A stretch of DNA of 64,000 nt from Candidatus Aminicenantota bacterium. Lineage in GTDB: Bacteria > Acidobacteriota > Aminicenantia > Aminicenantales > Saccharicenantaceae. Each line of letters opens with the position of its first letter. Position 1 is the stretch's first letter. The notes below the pieces were generated by a model. That model was given only the letters and a program-made list of their open reading frames with translations. It searched no databases and was not told where the DNA came from. Positions 23,770 through 32,659 of the stretch are shown in pieces. Both the position numbers and the translations under genes were made by a program. The stretch spans positions 305,348-369,347 of the forward strand of contig JAGNLW010000002.1 in NCBI GenBank assembly GCA_017999365.1. The letters run 5' to 3'.

Positions 23770-24113
23770 GCTGGACGCTCAAGGTCCGGGACAAGTTCTC
23801 GGCCGCCCACTATCTCAAGGAGTACAAGGGGAAGTGCGAGAAGATCCACGGCCACACCTTCCAGGTCGAGGTGGCCGTGCGGGCCCGGACGCTCGACGCC
23901 GCGGGCATCGGGTTCGACTTCACCGAGATCAAGCGGACCCTGGCTGCCCTTCTCCCCGATCACACCCTGCTCAACGAGGCCTTCCCCTTCAACCCCTCCG
24001 CGGAGAACATCGCCCGCCACCTCTACGGCGAGCTCAAGAAGGCCTATCCCGTCGACTCCGTCACGGTCTGGGAATCCGAGGATGCGTCGGCCACCTACGC
24101 TGAAGACGACTGA
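23766..24113 (+). CDS. queD: 6-carboxy-5,6,7,8-tetrahydropterin synthase QueD
   Basis: Second step of the queuosine/7-deazaguanine pathway, acting on dihydroneopterin triphosphate. The zinc histidines are in FSAAHYL and IHGHTF, and the catalytic Cys is in KGKCEKIHGH. The C-terminal VTVWESEDASATY carries the pterin-binding Glu. At 115 aa it is the standard size. It overlaps queC (ATGA) and queE (32 nt). The first enzyme of the pathway, GTP cyclohydrolase FolE, is not in this window. Confidence 0.96.
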   Translation: MSWTLKVRDKFSAAHYLKEYKGKCEKIHGHTFQVEVAVRARTLDAAGIGFDFTEIKRTLAALLPDHTLLNEAFPFNPSAENIARHLYGELKKAYPVDSVTVWESEDASATYAEDD

Positions 24114-24711
24114 GATCTTCGCCTCGGTCCAGGGCGAGGGCCTGCGCCAGGGCGAGCCGACCGTCTTCGTCCGCCTGGCCGGCTGCAACCTCCGCTGCGG
24201 CTTCTGCGACACCCAAACGGCCTGGCGCGGCGGCCGCGAACTCGCCGTCGACGCCGTCGTCGCCGAGGTCCTGCGGCTCGGCGCCCCCCTCGCCGCGGCC
24301 TGGGTCTGCCTGACCGGCGGCGAGCCCCTGGCCCAGGACGTCCGGCCGCTCGTCGACCGCCTCCACTCCGAAGGCTACCTCGTCCAGGTCGAGACCAACG
24401 GCACCTTCCCGCCCGAGTCCCGGGCCGACTGGCACACGGTCTCGCCCAAGCCGCCGGACTACGCGGTCCACCCCGCCTTCGCCCGGCGGGCCCGCGAGGT
24501 CAAGCTCGTCGTCTGCCGCTCGCTCACGCTCGACGCGGTCCGGACGGTCCGGGCCGCCTTTCCGGCCGCGACGCCGCTCTTCCTCCAGCCGCAGTCCAAC
24601 GCCGGTTGGAGCCTGAGGAAGGCCGCGGCGCTGCTCGACGGGGCCTCGCGCGCGGGGCTCGGCGGCATCCGCCTCTCGATCCAGCTCCACAAGGTCTACG
24701 GGATCCGCTGA
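24082..24711 (+). CDS. queE: 7-carboxy-7-deazaguanine synthase QueE
   Basis: Radical SAM enzyme that contracts 6-carboxytetrahydropterin to 7-carboxy-7-deazaguanine. The N-terminus EIFASVQGEGLRQGEPTVFVR is diagnostic. The cluster motif is AGCNLRCGFCDTQTAW, with CLTGGEPLAQ as the SAM-binding GGE. The C-terminal LSIQLHKVYGIR is conserved in the family. Length is 209 aa. The first 32 nt lie within queD. The last 16 bp overlap the end of the convergent permease gene. Confidence 0.95.
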   Translation: MRRPPTLKTTEIFASVQGEGLRQGEPTVFVRLAGCNLRCGFCDTQTAWRGGRELAVDAVVAEVLRLGAPLAAAWVCLTGGEPLAQDVRPLVDRLHSEGYLVQVETNGTFPPESRADWHTVSPKPPDYAVHPAFARRAREVKLVVCRSLTLDAVRTVRAAFPAATPLFLQPQSNAGWSLRKAAALLDGASRAGLGGIRLSIQLHKVYGIR

Positions 24712-25646
24712 CCGCGGCGCTCGAAGAACCGGTAGCCGGACCGCGTCAGATAGACGCCCGCCAGCGTGACGGCCGCGCCGGCGGCCTGGACGGCGGTGAG
24801 GCGCTCGCCCAGGATCCGGCCGGCGAAGAGGATGGCCAGGATGGGGGTCAGGTTGCCGTAGACGCCGGTCTTGGCGGCCCCGACATTCTTGACCGACTGG
24901 TGCCAGAGGACGAAGCAGAGGAAGATGGCCACCAGGCCGGCGTAGGCGATGGCCGCCCAGCCCTGCCAGGGCACGGCCGCCCAGTCCGTGCGGACCAGGT
25001 CGCCGGCCGCGAACGGCAGATAGACCGCGGTCCCGGCCACCGTCCCGATCGCCGCGAGGTCGAAAGCGGCGTTGCGGTCGAGGACGGGCTTCGAGAACAC
25101 CGTGTAGCCGGCCCAGCAGGCGTTGGCGAGCAGGATCAGGAAGGCGCCCCGCCAGGCCTCCCAGGTGAAGACCAGGCCGCCGTTCTCGCCGGACAGGACG
25201 AGGAGGAAGCCGCCGAACGAGATGGCGATGCCGGCCCAGCCGGCCCAAGTGACGCGCTCTTCGCCGACGGCCGTGGCCAGCAGGGCGATGAAGATGGGGC
25301 TCGTGCCCATGACCACCGAGGCCGTCGAGGCGTTCATCGTGTCGACGCCCCGGATGAAGAAGACCTGGTAGAAGGTGATGCCGAGCAGGCCAAGGCCGGC
25401 GGCCTTCCAGCCGTCGCCGCGGCGCCCGGGCCGGAAGCGCGGCCGGCGCACCGACAGGACCGCCAGGTAGGCCAGCGCGGCCAAGCCCAGCCGGACGGCG
25501 TTGAAGGCATGGGGCGTGAGGACGCGCAGCCCGATCTTGATGACCGAGAGGTTGACGGCCCAGAGCACGACGACCAGGACGATGAGCAGGTCGGTGCGGC
25601 AGAGGCGGGTGCCGTTGGCCGTCGGCGCGGGGCGGAAGGGGTTCAT
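24696..25646 (-). CDS. EamA/DMT-superfamily permease
   Basis: A 316-aa inner-membrane transporter with ten predicted hydrophobic helices in two EamA repeats. The first begins LIVLVVVLWAVNLSVIKIGL and ends in GGFLLVLSGE; the second begins LLANACWAGYTVFSKP and ends in LAGVYLTRSG. DMT permeases export metabolites such as amino acids or nucleotide precursors, so the substrate cannot be read from sequence. It follows queF by 52 nt on the same strand and converges on queE, so transport of a 7-deazaguanine precursor is a testable but unproven idea. Confidence 0.88.
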   Translation of the reverse strand: MNPFRPAPTANGTRLCRTDLLIVLVVVLWAVNLSVIKIGLRVLTPHAFNAVRLGLAALAYLAVLSVRRPRFRPGRRGDGWKAAGLGLLGITFYQVFFIRGVDTMNASTASVVMGTSPIFIALLATAVGEERVTWAGWAGIAISFGGFLLVLSGENGGLVFTWEAWRGAFLILLANACWAGYTVFSKPVLDRNAAFDLAAIGTVAGTAVYLPFAAGDLVRTDWAAVPWQGWAAIAYAGLVAIFLCFVLWHQSVKNVGAAKTGVYGNLTPILAILFAGRILGERLTAVQAAGAAVTLAGVYLTRSGYRFFERRGQRIP

Positions 25647-25698
25647 CGGGGCCGGGGGAAGGAGTCCGTTCCGGATGTCGGGAGGCGTCCGGCCCCGC

Positions 25699-26097
25699 TC
25701 AGGGCCGCCGCTTCCGGGACCGCGGGAAGCGGGCCTCGACGATCGAGCTCAGCCCGCCGCGGGGATTGAACTCGCCGCGGACGGCGGCCCGCGACGGCCG
25801 GCAGGACGCCACGACATCCTCGAGGACGCGGTTGACGACGTTCTCGTAGAAGATGCCCAGGTTCCGGTAGGCCAGGAAGTACTCCTTGAGGGACTTGAGC
25901 TCGAGGACCCGCTTGACGGGGACGTAGGTCAGGGTCAGGCGGCCGAAATCGGGCAGGCCCGTCTTGGGGCAGACCGAGGTGAACTCGGGGACCTCGACGG
26001 TGATCTCGTAGTCGGGGAACTGGTTGGCGAAGGTCTCCAGGGGCGGCAGCTTCGCCCCGAGGCCGGCCTTGGCCTCGCGGTCCGTGTAGCCGGGCAT
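25699..26097 (-). CDS. queF: preQ0 reductase QueF (short type)
   Basis: NADPH-dependent reduction of the preQ0 nitrile to preQ1. The 132-aa unimodular form contains the catalytic Cys in PEFTSVCPKTGLPDFG and the family segment ELKSLKEYFLAYRNLGIFYENVVNRVLED, with the active-site Glu and Asp region. I chose the ATG at 26095-26097 (MPGYTDREAK) because GAGG precedes it; the in-frame extension upstream runs through non-coding sequence. Together with queC, queD and queE, it gives the window all pathway steps from dihydroneopterin triphosphate to preQ1. Confidence 0.94.
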   Translation of the reverse strand: MPGYTDREAKAGLGAKLPPLETFANQFPDYEITVEVPEFTSVCPKTGLPDFGRLTLTYVPVKRVLELKSLKEYFLAYRNLGIFYENVVNRVLEDVVASCRPSRAAVRGEFNPRGGLSSIVEARFPRSRKRRP

Positions 26098-26157
26098 GGG
26101 CGTCCTCACTAACTCCTTGATGGCGCCTATGATACCCGATTCGCGGACGGCCGTCCA

Positions 26158-26186
26158 TTCCCCGCGGGCGGGGGAACCTATATAAT
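26158..26186 (+). promoter_or_regulatory. Predicted promoter of the DUF6485/radical SAM pair
   Basis: A perfect TATAAT at 26181-26186, with a poor -35 (TTCCCC) 17 bp upstream. GGAGAGG follows 5 nt before the ATG at 26218. Confidence 0.5.
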
Positions 26187-26217
26187 AAGGAAGCCCATCC
26201 CCGACGGAGAGGTCCCC

Positions 26218-26421
26218 ATGAGCGAATGCAAGAGCGCCAGGAGCAAGGCCCATTGCAACTGCAGCTACGAGCCCTGCGGCCGCAAGGGCGTCTGCTGCGA
26301 TTGCCTGGCCTATCACTGGCGGAACCGGGAGCTGCCGGCCTGCCTGTTCCCCGACGCCGTCGAACGGACCTACGACCGCTCCCTCAGGCGCTTCATCGAG
26401 ATCTACAAGGACGCCGTCTGA
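26218..26421 (+). CDS. Small cysteine-rich protein, DUF6485-like
   Basis: A 67-aa protein with eight cysteines in the first 42 residues (C4, then [21 protein letters not shown]). This spacing suggests a metal or iron-sulfur site and resembles the DUF6485 family, for which I know no function. The basic N-terminus (KSARSKAHC) and [14 protein letters not shown] are the most recognisable parts. Its TGA overlaps the next ATG (TGATG), so it is coupled to the radical SAM gene and may assist it. Confidence 0.78.
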   Translation: MSECKSARSKAHCNCSYEPCGRKGVCCDCLAYHWRNRELPACLFPDAVERTYDRSLRRFIEIYKDAV

Positions 26422-27356
26422 TGGCCGGGCGCAAGTACGTCTACGGTCCGGTGGCCTCCCGGCGCCTGGGCTTCTCGCTGGGCGTCGACATCATCCCCTT
26501 CAAGACCTGCACCCTGGACTGCACGTATTGCCAGCTCGGCTCGACCGGCCAGACCCGGCTGCGCCGGGGGACGTGGTTCCCGCCGGAGGACATCCTGGCC
26601 CAGGTCAAGGCGGCCGTCGCCGCCGAGCCCCGCATCGACTTCGTCACCTTCTCCGGCTCCGGCGAACCGACCCTGAGCAGGGACATCGGGCGCCTCATCC
26701 GCGACATCAAGCGGGAGACGGGCCGCCCCGTGGCCGTCCTGACCAACGGGACGCTCCTCACCCGCGCCGACGTCCGGCGGGACCTCGGGGCGGCCGACGT
26801 CGTCGTGCCGTCCCTCGACGCCGTCCCGGCGGCCCTCTTCCGGCGCGTCAACCGCCCTCACGCCGGGCTCGACAACCGGCGCGTCGTCGAGGGCCTGGCC
26901 CGCTTCCGCGACGAGTACGCGGGCGAGATCCGGCTGGAGGTCATGCTGGTCAAGGGCGTCAACGACTCCCCGGCCGCCCTGGCCGCGCTCAAGAAGGCCG
27001 TCGCCCGCATCCGGCCCGACCGCATCGAGCTCAACACGGTCGTCCGCCCGCCGGCCGAGGCCGGGACGGGGGCCCTGGGTCCCGCCGACCTGCGCCGCGT
27101 CCGGGCCGCCCTCGGGCCCAAGGCCGAGATCGTGGCCTCTTTCGCCAAACGGAAGCGGCCGGCCGCCGCCGGCGCCCTCGACCGGAAGGTCCTGGCCACC
27201 GTCGGCCGGCGCCCCCAGACGGTCGCCGACATCGCCGTGGCCCTCGGCCGCCAACACGACGAGGTCCTCAAGGCCGTTTCCGCCCTGGAAGCCAGGGGCC
27301 GGGTCCGCCGCCTCGTCCACGACGGCCGGACCTACTTCTCGCGGCGGCCGGCTTAG
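26421..27356 (+). CDS. Radical SAM protein of the COG0731 type
   Basis: A 311-aa iron-sulfur enzyme. The cluster motif CTLDCTYCQLG lies near residue 32, after FSLGVDIIPFKT. FVTFSGSGEPTLSRDIG is the SAM-binding GxGE region. The last roughly 70 residues (KVLATVGRRPQTVADIAVALGR to GRTYFSRR) look like a winged-helix domain, so it may bind nucleic acid or sense a substrate. COG0731 includes wyosine-type tRNA enzymes and many uncharacterised members. The reaction is unknown. It is preceded by the Cys-rich small gene with a 1-nt overlap. Confidence 0.83.
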   Translation: MAGRKYVYGPVASRRLGFSLGVDIIPFKTCTLDCTYCQLGSTGQTRLRRGTWFPPEDILAQVKAAVAAEPRIDFVTFSGSGEPTLSRDIGRLIRDIKRETGRPVAVLTNGTLLTRADVRRDLGAADVVVPSLDAVPAALFRRVNRPHAGLDNRRVVEGLARFRDEYAGEIRLEVMLVKGVNDSPAALAALKKAVARIRPDRIELNTVVRPPAEAGTGALGPADLRRVRAALGPKAEIVASFAKRKRPAAAGALDRKVLATVGRRPQTVADIAVALGRQHDEVLKAVSALEARGRVRRLVHDGRTYFSRRPA

Positions 27357-27537
27357 CTTTACTTGACCCCGGCCGTGTGATAGGATGGCCTCTCTCCGAG
27401 GCCGGAGAAGTCAGCCCGATCGCCCCGAGAGGTAGTGCCTTCTATAAGCTGATTCGGATCAGCGCCGGACCGGGCGGTCCCTTATACCCATTTCCCGCCG
27501 CCCGCTTTCCGTACCCAAACCCATGAAGGAGCCAGCC

Positions 27538-28503
27538 ATGTTCCTCAACACCCATTTCCCCAAGGCCGAGAAATACTGGTATCAGGGCAAGTTCTACGAC
27601 TGGTCCGCGGCCGATTTCCACCCCATGATGCACGCCCTCCATTACGGCACCTGCGTCTTCGAGGGCCTCCGGGCCTACAAGACCGATAAGGGCCCGGCCA
27701 TTTTCCGCCTGCCGGAGCACACCGACCGCTTTCTCCTGTCGGCCGGGGTCATCAAGATGAAGGTCCCCTACACCAGGGACGAGATCGACGAGGCCGTCAA
27801 GAGCATCGTCCGGGTGAACGGGCTCGACAGCTGCTACATCCGGCCCCTCCTCTTCTACTCCTACGGCAACCTCGGCCTGGTGCCCATGGCCTGCCCGGTC
27901 GAGATGGCCGTCAGCGCCTGGGAGTGGGCGGCCTACCTCGGCGAGAACGCGGCCCGCGGCGTCAACGCCCTGATCGTGCCCTGGCGCCGGGTCCACCACA
28001 CCCAGTTCAACATGTCGGCCAAGCTCGGCGGCGTCTACGTCCAGTCGACGATCTGCGGCATGGAGGCCCGCGAGCGGGGCTTCGACGAGGCCATCTTCCT
28101 GAACATGGAGGGCCGCGTCGCCGAGGGCCCGGGCCAGAATGTGTTCGTCGTCAAGGGCGACACCCTCGTCACCAACGGCCGGACCGAATCGGCCCTCGAG
28201 GGCATCACCCGGACGAGCATCCTCGAGATCGGCGCCGGCCTCGGCTACAAGACGGCCGTCGGGCCCATTTCGAAGGACGACCTCTTCGGGGCCGACGAGG
28301 CCTTCTACTGCGGCACGGCCGTCGAGGTCATCCCCATCGTCGCCGTCACCGACGGCTCCGATCCGGCCGGCCCGGGGACGGCGCACACGATCGGCACCGG
28401 CAAGCCCGGCCCGGTCGTCCAGCGCCTCGTCAAGGCCTTCGCCGACGCCGTCGGCGGCCGCGATCCCCGCTACGAGAAGTGGCTGACTTACGTCGGGAAA
28501 TGA
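27538..28503 (+). CDS. ilvE: Branched-chain amino acid aminotransferase
   Basis: Class IV PLP aminotransferase for Leu, Ile and Val. It has LHYGTCVFEGLRAYKT, YIRPLLFYSYGNLGL, the PLP lysine in NMSAKLGGVYVQS, and FLNMEGRVAEGPGQNVFVV, all typical of IlvE rather than D-amino acid aminotransferase. I chose ATG 27538 because AAGGAG precedes it; an ATG five codons upstream is less likely. Length is 321 aa. The 181-nt gap upstream has a hairpin GGCCTC-TCTCC-GAGGCC near 27389 and a TATAAG box near 27440, but no leader peptide or T-box. The stop overlaps the trmO ATG. Confidence 0.93.
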   Translation: MFLNTHFPKAEKYWYQGKFYDWSAADFHPMMHALHYGTCVFEGLRAYKTDKGPAIFRLPEHTDRFLLSAGVIKMKVPYTRDEIDEAVKSIVRVNGLDSCYIRPLLFYSYGNLGLVPMACPVEMAVSAWEWAAYLGENAARGVNALIVPWRRVHHTQFNMSAKLGGVYVQSTICGMEARERGFDEAIFLNMEGRVAEGPGQNVFVVKGDTLVTNGRTESALEGITRTSILEIGAGLGYKTAVGPISKDDLFGADEAFYCGTAVEVIPIVAVTDGSDPAGPGTAHTIGTGKPGPVVQRLVKAFADAVGGRDPRYEKWLTYVGK

Positions 28504-28967
28504 CGGGCCCGCTCCGGCTGACGCCCGTCGGCGTCGTCCGCTCGCCCTATAAGGAGCCGGCCGACCTGCCCCCACCGGCCTTCGCCCCGCGGGGCTTCTT
28601 CGAACGGTCGACGGGGACGATCGAGGTCCGGCCCGAGTACGCTCCGGCCCTGGACCGCCTCGAGGAGTACTCCCACATCGTCGTCCTCTTCCAATTCCAC
28701 AAGGCCGGGCCGGCCAAGCTCAAGGCCGTCCCGCCGGGGGAAACGCGGGAGCGGGGCATCTTCGCCACCCGCTCGCCCCACCGTCCCAACCCGGTCGGGA
28801 TGACCGTCCTGCGGCTCCTTCGCCGCGACGGCGCCGTCCTCGAGGTCTCCGGCCTCGACCTCGTCGACGGCACGCCCGTCCTCGACATCAAGCCGTATAC
28901 CCGCCGGGACCGCAAGTCGCGGATCCGGACCCCCGGCGGCCCGAAGTCCGGGCGCCCCGCGCGCTAG
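28500..28967 (+). CDS. trmO: tRNA (N6-threonylcarbamoyladenosine37) methyltransferase TrmO family
   Basis: SAM-dependent methyltransferase (UPF0066) that methylates t6A37 in tRNA. VGVVRSPYKEPADLP, the family signature FATRSPHRPNPVGMTVLRLL, and VSGLDLVDGTPVLDIKPY all match. At 155 aa it lacks the C-terminal extension of E. coli TrmO. It starts on the ilvE stop (ATGA), so it is co-translated with ilvE; the link is probably only organisational. The same window encodes mtaB, which acts on the same t6A37 nucleotide. Confidence 0.92.
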   Translation: MTGPLRLTPVGVVRSPYKEPADLPPPAFAPRGFFERSTGTIEVRPEYAPALDRLEEYSHIVVLFQFHKAGPAKLKAVPPGETRERGIFATRSPHRPNPVGMTVLRLLRRDGAVLEVSGLDLVDGTPVLDIKPYTRRDRKSRIRTPGGPKSGRPAR

Positions 28968-29003
28968 GCCGCGGCGGGGCCGGCCCGTCACCAGGAGGTC
29001 CCG

Positions 29004-31004
29004 ATGATGCCCTTCACGTCCCGCCGCCGTCCCGCCCTCCGTCTTCGCCCGTGGCTCGTCCCCGCCGCGCTCCTCATCGGCGCGGCCGCCCTCGTCGCCG
29101 GCCAGGACCTTCTCCAGGGTCTCGGCCGGAGACAGGATTTCCGCGGCCGCCGCGTTTCGTCCTACGACCGCTCCGGCGGCAACCGCGACTCCCTCGTCGT
29201 CGGCCCGGGCCGGACGGCCGTCCTGGCCGAGATCGAGGGCCCGGGGGCCATCCACCACATCTGGACGACGATCGCGGCCGAGCCCTTCTACGGCCGCAAG
29301 ATCGTCCTGCGCGTCTACTGGGACAACGAGAAATCGCCTTCGGTCGAGGCCCCCATCGGCGACTTCTTCGGCGTCGGGCACGGCCTGAACCGGGACTTCG
29401 TCTCCCTGCCCATCGTCTGCTCTTCGGAGGGGCGGGCCCGGAACGCCTATTGGTTCATGCCCTTCCGCCGGTCCTGCCGCATCACGGTCAAGAACGAGGG
29501 CACGCGCCCGGTCGACGCGTTCTACTACTACATCGACTACCGCGAGCTGCCGGACCTCGCCGCGGACACGCCCTATTTCCACGCCCAGTACCGCCAGGAG
29601 TTCCCGCCCGCGCCCGGCCGGAACTACCTCCTGCTCGCGGCCGAGGGCGCCGGACACCTCGTCGGCACCAACCTCAGCGTCCTCCAGCGGGCCCTGGGCT
29701 GGTGGGGCGAGGGCGACGACATGATCCGCGTCGACGGCGAGAGCCGGCCGTCCCTCCACGGCACGGGCTCGGAGGACTACTATTCGGACGCCTGGGGCAT
29801 GCGCGAGGGCCAGAGCCCCTTCTACGGCTGTCCCCTCCAGGAGGAGGATTTCCAGGCCGGGGCCAAGGCCACCGTCTACCGCTTCCACGTCCCCGATCCC
29901 ATCCCGTTCACGAGGAGGATCGAGGCCGCGATCGAGCACGGCCACGCCAACGACCGGGCCGACTTCCTGTCCTCGGTCGCCTACTGGTACCAGACCGAGC
30001 CCCACCGGCCATTCCCCGACCTGCCGCCGGCCGCCGAGCGGCTGCCGTTCGCCTTCGAACCGCCGGAGAACTTCGTCCAGCCGCGCTGGACGCCGGCGGT
30101 CGAGGGCCGCTTCGACCGCTTCGTCGATGCCGAGGCGGGCCTGTCCATGACCGGGCCCCGCCTGGCCGCGGGCCTGGCCTCGTTCTACGGCGCGTCGGGC
30201 GCCCGCTACCCCGTCCTGCGGACGGACGGCGCGGCGGCCGGGGACAAAGCCGAGCTCCGCTTCCCCGTCGGGGTCCGCGACCTCTACGACATCGAGGTCC
30301 ACTTCCTCAAGGGGCCCGCGGCGGGCGACTTCCGCGTCCTGGGCCGGCGGCTCGAGGGCTACGCTCCGGAGCCGGCCATGGCCTCGATCGTCCTAGACAA
30401 GAAGCTCCTCGAGGCCGGCCCGAACGCCGTCGTCTTCGAAGCCGAGGGCAGGGATACGCGGAGCGCGGGGTACGACCTCTTCTTCGTCGGCAATTCTCTC
30501 CGGCCGTCGGCCCGCCGCTTCATCACGGAGTGGCGCCTGGTCGGGCCGTTCGAGGCGGCCGACATGGACGACCTGCCGACGGCCTATCCGCCGGAGACCG
30601 AGACGGCGCCGGCCAAGAACTACAAGGGCAAGGGCGGCGCGACGGTCGCCTGGCGGACCGTCAAGGCCGACGCCGCGGGCTACGTCCGGCTCGACGGCCT
30701 CGTCGAGCCCGACGAGAAGGCCGTCGTCTACGCGGCCGCCTACGTCCTGTCCCCCGACGACCGCGCGGCGGACCTCCTCCTCGGCAGCGACGACGGCGTG
30801 AGAGTGTGGGTCAACGGCGCGCTCGTCCACACGAACCCGGCCTACCGGGCGGCCGAGCCGGACCTCGACCGCGTCGCGGTCCGGCTGAAGAAGGGCTGGA
30901 ACCGGCTGCTGATCAAGGTCCTGCAGGGCGCCGGCGGCTGGGGCTACTTCGTCCGGTTCGCCGATCCGGAGGGCGCCCTGCGCTACGCGCTCGGACCGGA
31001 TTGA
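29004..31004 (+). CDS. Exported GH172 (DUF2961) glycoside hydrolase
   Basis: A 666-aa protein with an N-terminal signal peptide (hydrophobic LVPAALLIGAAALVAG). Residues about 45-370 form the DUF2961 domain: RRVSSYDRSGGNRDS, IEGPGAIHHIWTTI, GDFFGVGHG, and the acidic GTGSEDYYSDAWG. The family includes fructo- and arabinofuranosidases. The C-terminal third (WRLVGPFEAADMDD to KKGWNRLLIKVLQGAGGWGYFVRF) resembles PA14/carbohydrate-binding modules. AGGAGG lies just upstream of the ATG pair at 29004/29007. Likely periplasmic or surface located. It stands between trmO and the convergent decarboxylase, without obvious glycan partners. Confidence 0.87.
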   Translation: MMPFTSRRRPALRLRPWLVPAALLIGAAALVAGQDLLQGLGRRQDFRGRRVSSYDRSGGNRDSLVVGPGRTAVLAEIEGPGAIHHIWTTIAAEPFYGRKIVLRVYWDNEKSPSVEAPIGDFFGVGHGLNRDFVSLPIVCSSEGRARNAYWFMPFRRSCRITVKNEGTRPVDAFYYYIDYRELPDLAADTPYFHAQYRQEFPPAPGRNYLLLAAEGAGHLVGTNLSVLQRALGWWGEGDDMIRVDGESRPSLHGTGSEDYYSDAWGMREGQSPFYGCPLQEEDFQAGAKATVYRFHVPDPIPFTRRIEAAIEHGHANDRADFLSSVAYWYQTEPHRPFPDLPPAAERLPFAFEPPENFVQPRWTPAVEGRFDRFVDAEAGLSMTGPRLAAGLASFYGASGARYPVLRTDGAAAGDKAELRFPVGVRDLYDIEVHFLKGPAAGDFRVLGRRLEGYAPEPAMASIVLDKKLLEAGPNAVVFEAEGRDTRSAGYDLFFVGNSLRPSARRFITEWRLVGPFEAADMDDLPTAYPPETETAPAKNYKGKGGATVAWRTVKADAAGYVRLDGLVEPDEKAVVYAAAYVLSPDDRAADLLLGSDDGVRVWVNGALVHTNPAYRAAEPDLDRVAVRLKKGWNRLLIKVLQGAGGWGYFVRFADPEGALRYALGPD

Positions 31005-31014
31005 CGGGGACCCG

Positions 31015-32427
31015 TCAGCCCTTCAGGGCTTCGTCCGCCGCGGCGCTGAGGATGTCCCAGGCGGCCCGGACGTGGCGCTCCTCGGTCGTCCGCTGGCCGA
31101 CGACCAGGCGGACCGTGAACTTCCCTCCCAGCGTCGTGTGGGTCAGGTGGACGGGTCCGGCCGCGTCGACGAGGTCGAGGAAGCGCCGGTTGAGGCCGTC
31201 GAGCCCGGCCTCGTCGCGGCCGTCGTTGAGCCGGAAGCAGACCAGGGCCAGGTCCGCGGGGGCCATGAGCTCGAAGCGGGGATCGGCCTCGACCCACTCC
31301 TTGACCAGGGCCGCCAGCCGGAGGTGCTCGCGGACCATGGCCTGCAGGCCCTCGACGCCGTAGCTGCGGATGACGAACCAGAGCTTGAGGGCCCGGAAGC
31401 GCCGGCCGAGGGGGATGCCCCAGTCGCGGAGGTTTTTGACCTTGGCGTCGGGGCCGGTCTTGAGGTACTCGGGATGGATCTCGAGGGCCCGGACGAGCGC
31501 CCCCGGGTCGCGTACGAAATAGGCCGAGCAGTCGAAGTTGGTCAGCATCCACTTGTGGGGGTTGAAGACCAGGGAGTCGGCCAGCTCGGCGCCGTCGAGG
31601 ACCCAACGCGCCTCGGGCAGGAGTGCGGCCGTGCCGGCCCAGGCCGCGTCGACGTGGAACCAGACGCCGTGGCGCCGGCAGATCTCGCCGATCGCCCGCA
31701 GCGGATCGACGGCCCCGGACGAGGTCGTGCCGGCCGTCCCCATGACCAGGGCCGGGACGAGGCCGGCCGCCTTGTCCTCGAGAATGGCCTCCTCGAGCTT
31801 GTCCGGGACCATGGCGAAGCGGGCGTCGGCGGGGATGCGCCGGAGGTTGCGGCGGCCGTAACCGGCGATCTTGACGCCCTTCTCGGCGCTCGAGTGGACC
31901 TCGTTCGAGGCGTAGACGGCGAGGGGCGCCCGGGCGCCCGACTCGTTGGACTCGAATCCGGTAGCCCGCTCGCGGGCCGAGAGGAGGGCGCACAGGGTGG
32001 CCGAGGAGGCCGAGTCCTGGATGACCCCGGTGAAGCCCTCGGGGAGACCGATCATCTGCCGCAGCCAGTCGCAGACGACCTCCTCGAGCTCGGTCGCGGC
32101 CGGAGAGGTCTGCCAGCTCATGCATTGGGCGCCCAACCCGGCGGTCAGGAGCTCGGCCAGGACGGAGGCCGGGCTGTTGTTGGCCGGGAAGTAGGCGAAC
32201 CAGCCCGGATGCTGCCAGTGGGTGATGCCGGGCAGGACGACCCGCTCGAAATCGGCGAACACGGCCTCCATGTCCTCCCCCCGGGCCGGGGGCACGGCGG
32301 GGACGAGGGCCTTGACTTGTCCCGGCTCGACCCGGGACCGGACGGGGAATTTCTCGATGTTCTCGAAATAATCGGCGATCCAGTCCACGAACCGGTATCC
32401 GTGGCGCCGGAATTCCTCGTTTTTCAT
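31015..32427 (-). CDS. Pyridoxal-dependent aromatic amino acid decarboxylase (group II)
   Basis: A 470-aa cytoplasmic PLP decarboxylase, most like aromatic-L-amino-acid decarboxylases. Motifs are THWQHPGWFAYFPANNS, GVIQDSASSATLCAL, the PLP-phosphate region TAGTTSSGAVDP, WFHVDAAWAGTA, and the PLP lysine in FNPHKWMLTNFDCSAYFV. Candidate products are tryptamine, phenylethylamine or tyramine. The ATG at 32427 follows GAGGAG. The 3' end lies 10 bp from the convergent GH172 gene. No transporter or amine oxidase is adjacent, so its physiological role is open. Confidence 0.92.
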   Translation of the reverse strand: MKNEEFRRHGYRFVDWIADYFENIEKFPVRSRVEPGQVKALVPAVPPARGEDMEAVFADFERVVLPGITHWQHPGWFAYFPANNSPASVLAELLTAGLGAQCMSWQTSPAATELEEVVCDWLRQMIGLPEGFTGVIQDSASSATLCALLSARERATGFESNESGARAPLAVYASNEVHSSAEKGVKIAGYGRRNLRRIPADARFAMVPDKLEEAILEDKAAGLVPALVMGTAGTTSSGAVDPLRAIGEICRRHGVWFHVDAAWAGTAALLPEARWVLDGAELADSLVFNPHKWMLTNFDCSAYFVRDPGALVRALEIHPEYLKTGPDAKVKNLRDWGIPLGRRFRALKLWFVIRSYGVEGLQAMVREHLRLAALVKEWVEADPRFELMAPADLALVCFRLNDGRDEAGLDGLNRRFLDLVDAAGPVHLTHTTLGGKFTVRLVVGQRTTEERHVRAAWDILSAAADEALKG

Positions 32428-32623
32428 GCCTTTCTCCTCGTCCGGAGGCCTATTTCGGGCTCGAAGGGCCTATTCAATATAACCCAACCGGGGGGCTCCC
32501 CGCCAGGGGAGACGGCGAAAAACGGCCTGTTCGCCGAAATGGCGCGGAAAGGGCCTTTTTATGGGGGGAAGCGCGCTCCGATGGGGGTGTTCGAGGCATT
32601 TTTGCGAAAGTCGCCGAAAGCCC

Positions 32624-32653
32624 TTGAACCCGGGGCCCCGGCTGTGGTATAAT
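32624..32653 (+). promoter_or_regulatory. Predicted sigma-70 promoter of a non-coding transcript
   Basis: TTGAAC, an 18-bp spacer, then a perfect TATAAT. No coding gene starts within 700 nt downstream, and dense RNA-like hairpins follow. The 196 nt between this and the decarboxylase start contain a GGCC/CGCC-GAAAT-GGCG hairpin followed by T5 (about 32525-32565), possibly a terminator on the plus strand. Confidence 0.6.
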
Positions 32654-32659
32654 TCGTAT

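Noticed and set aside
27357..27537. T-box or leader-peptide attenuator before ilvE
   Set aside because: There is no T-box sequence, no run of branched-chain codons and no terminator T-run; only one hairpin (GGCCTC/GAGGCC) is seen.
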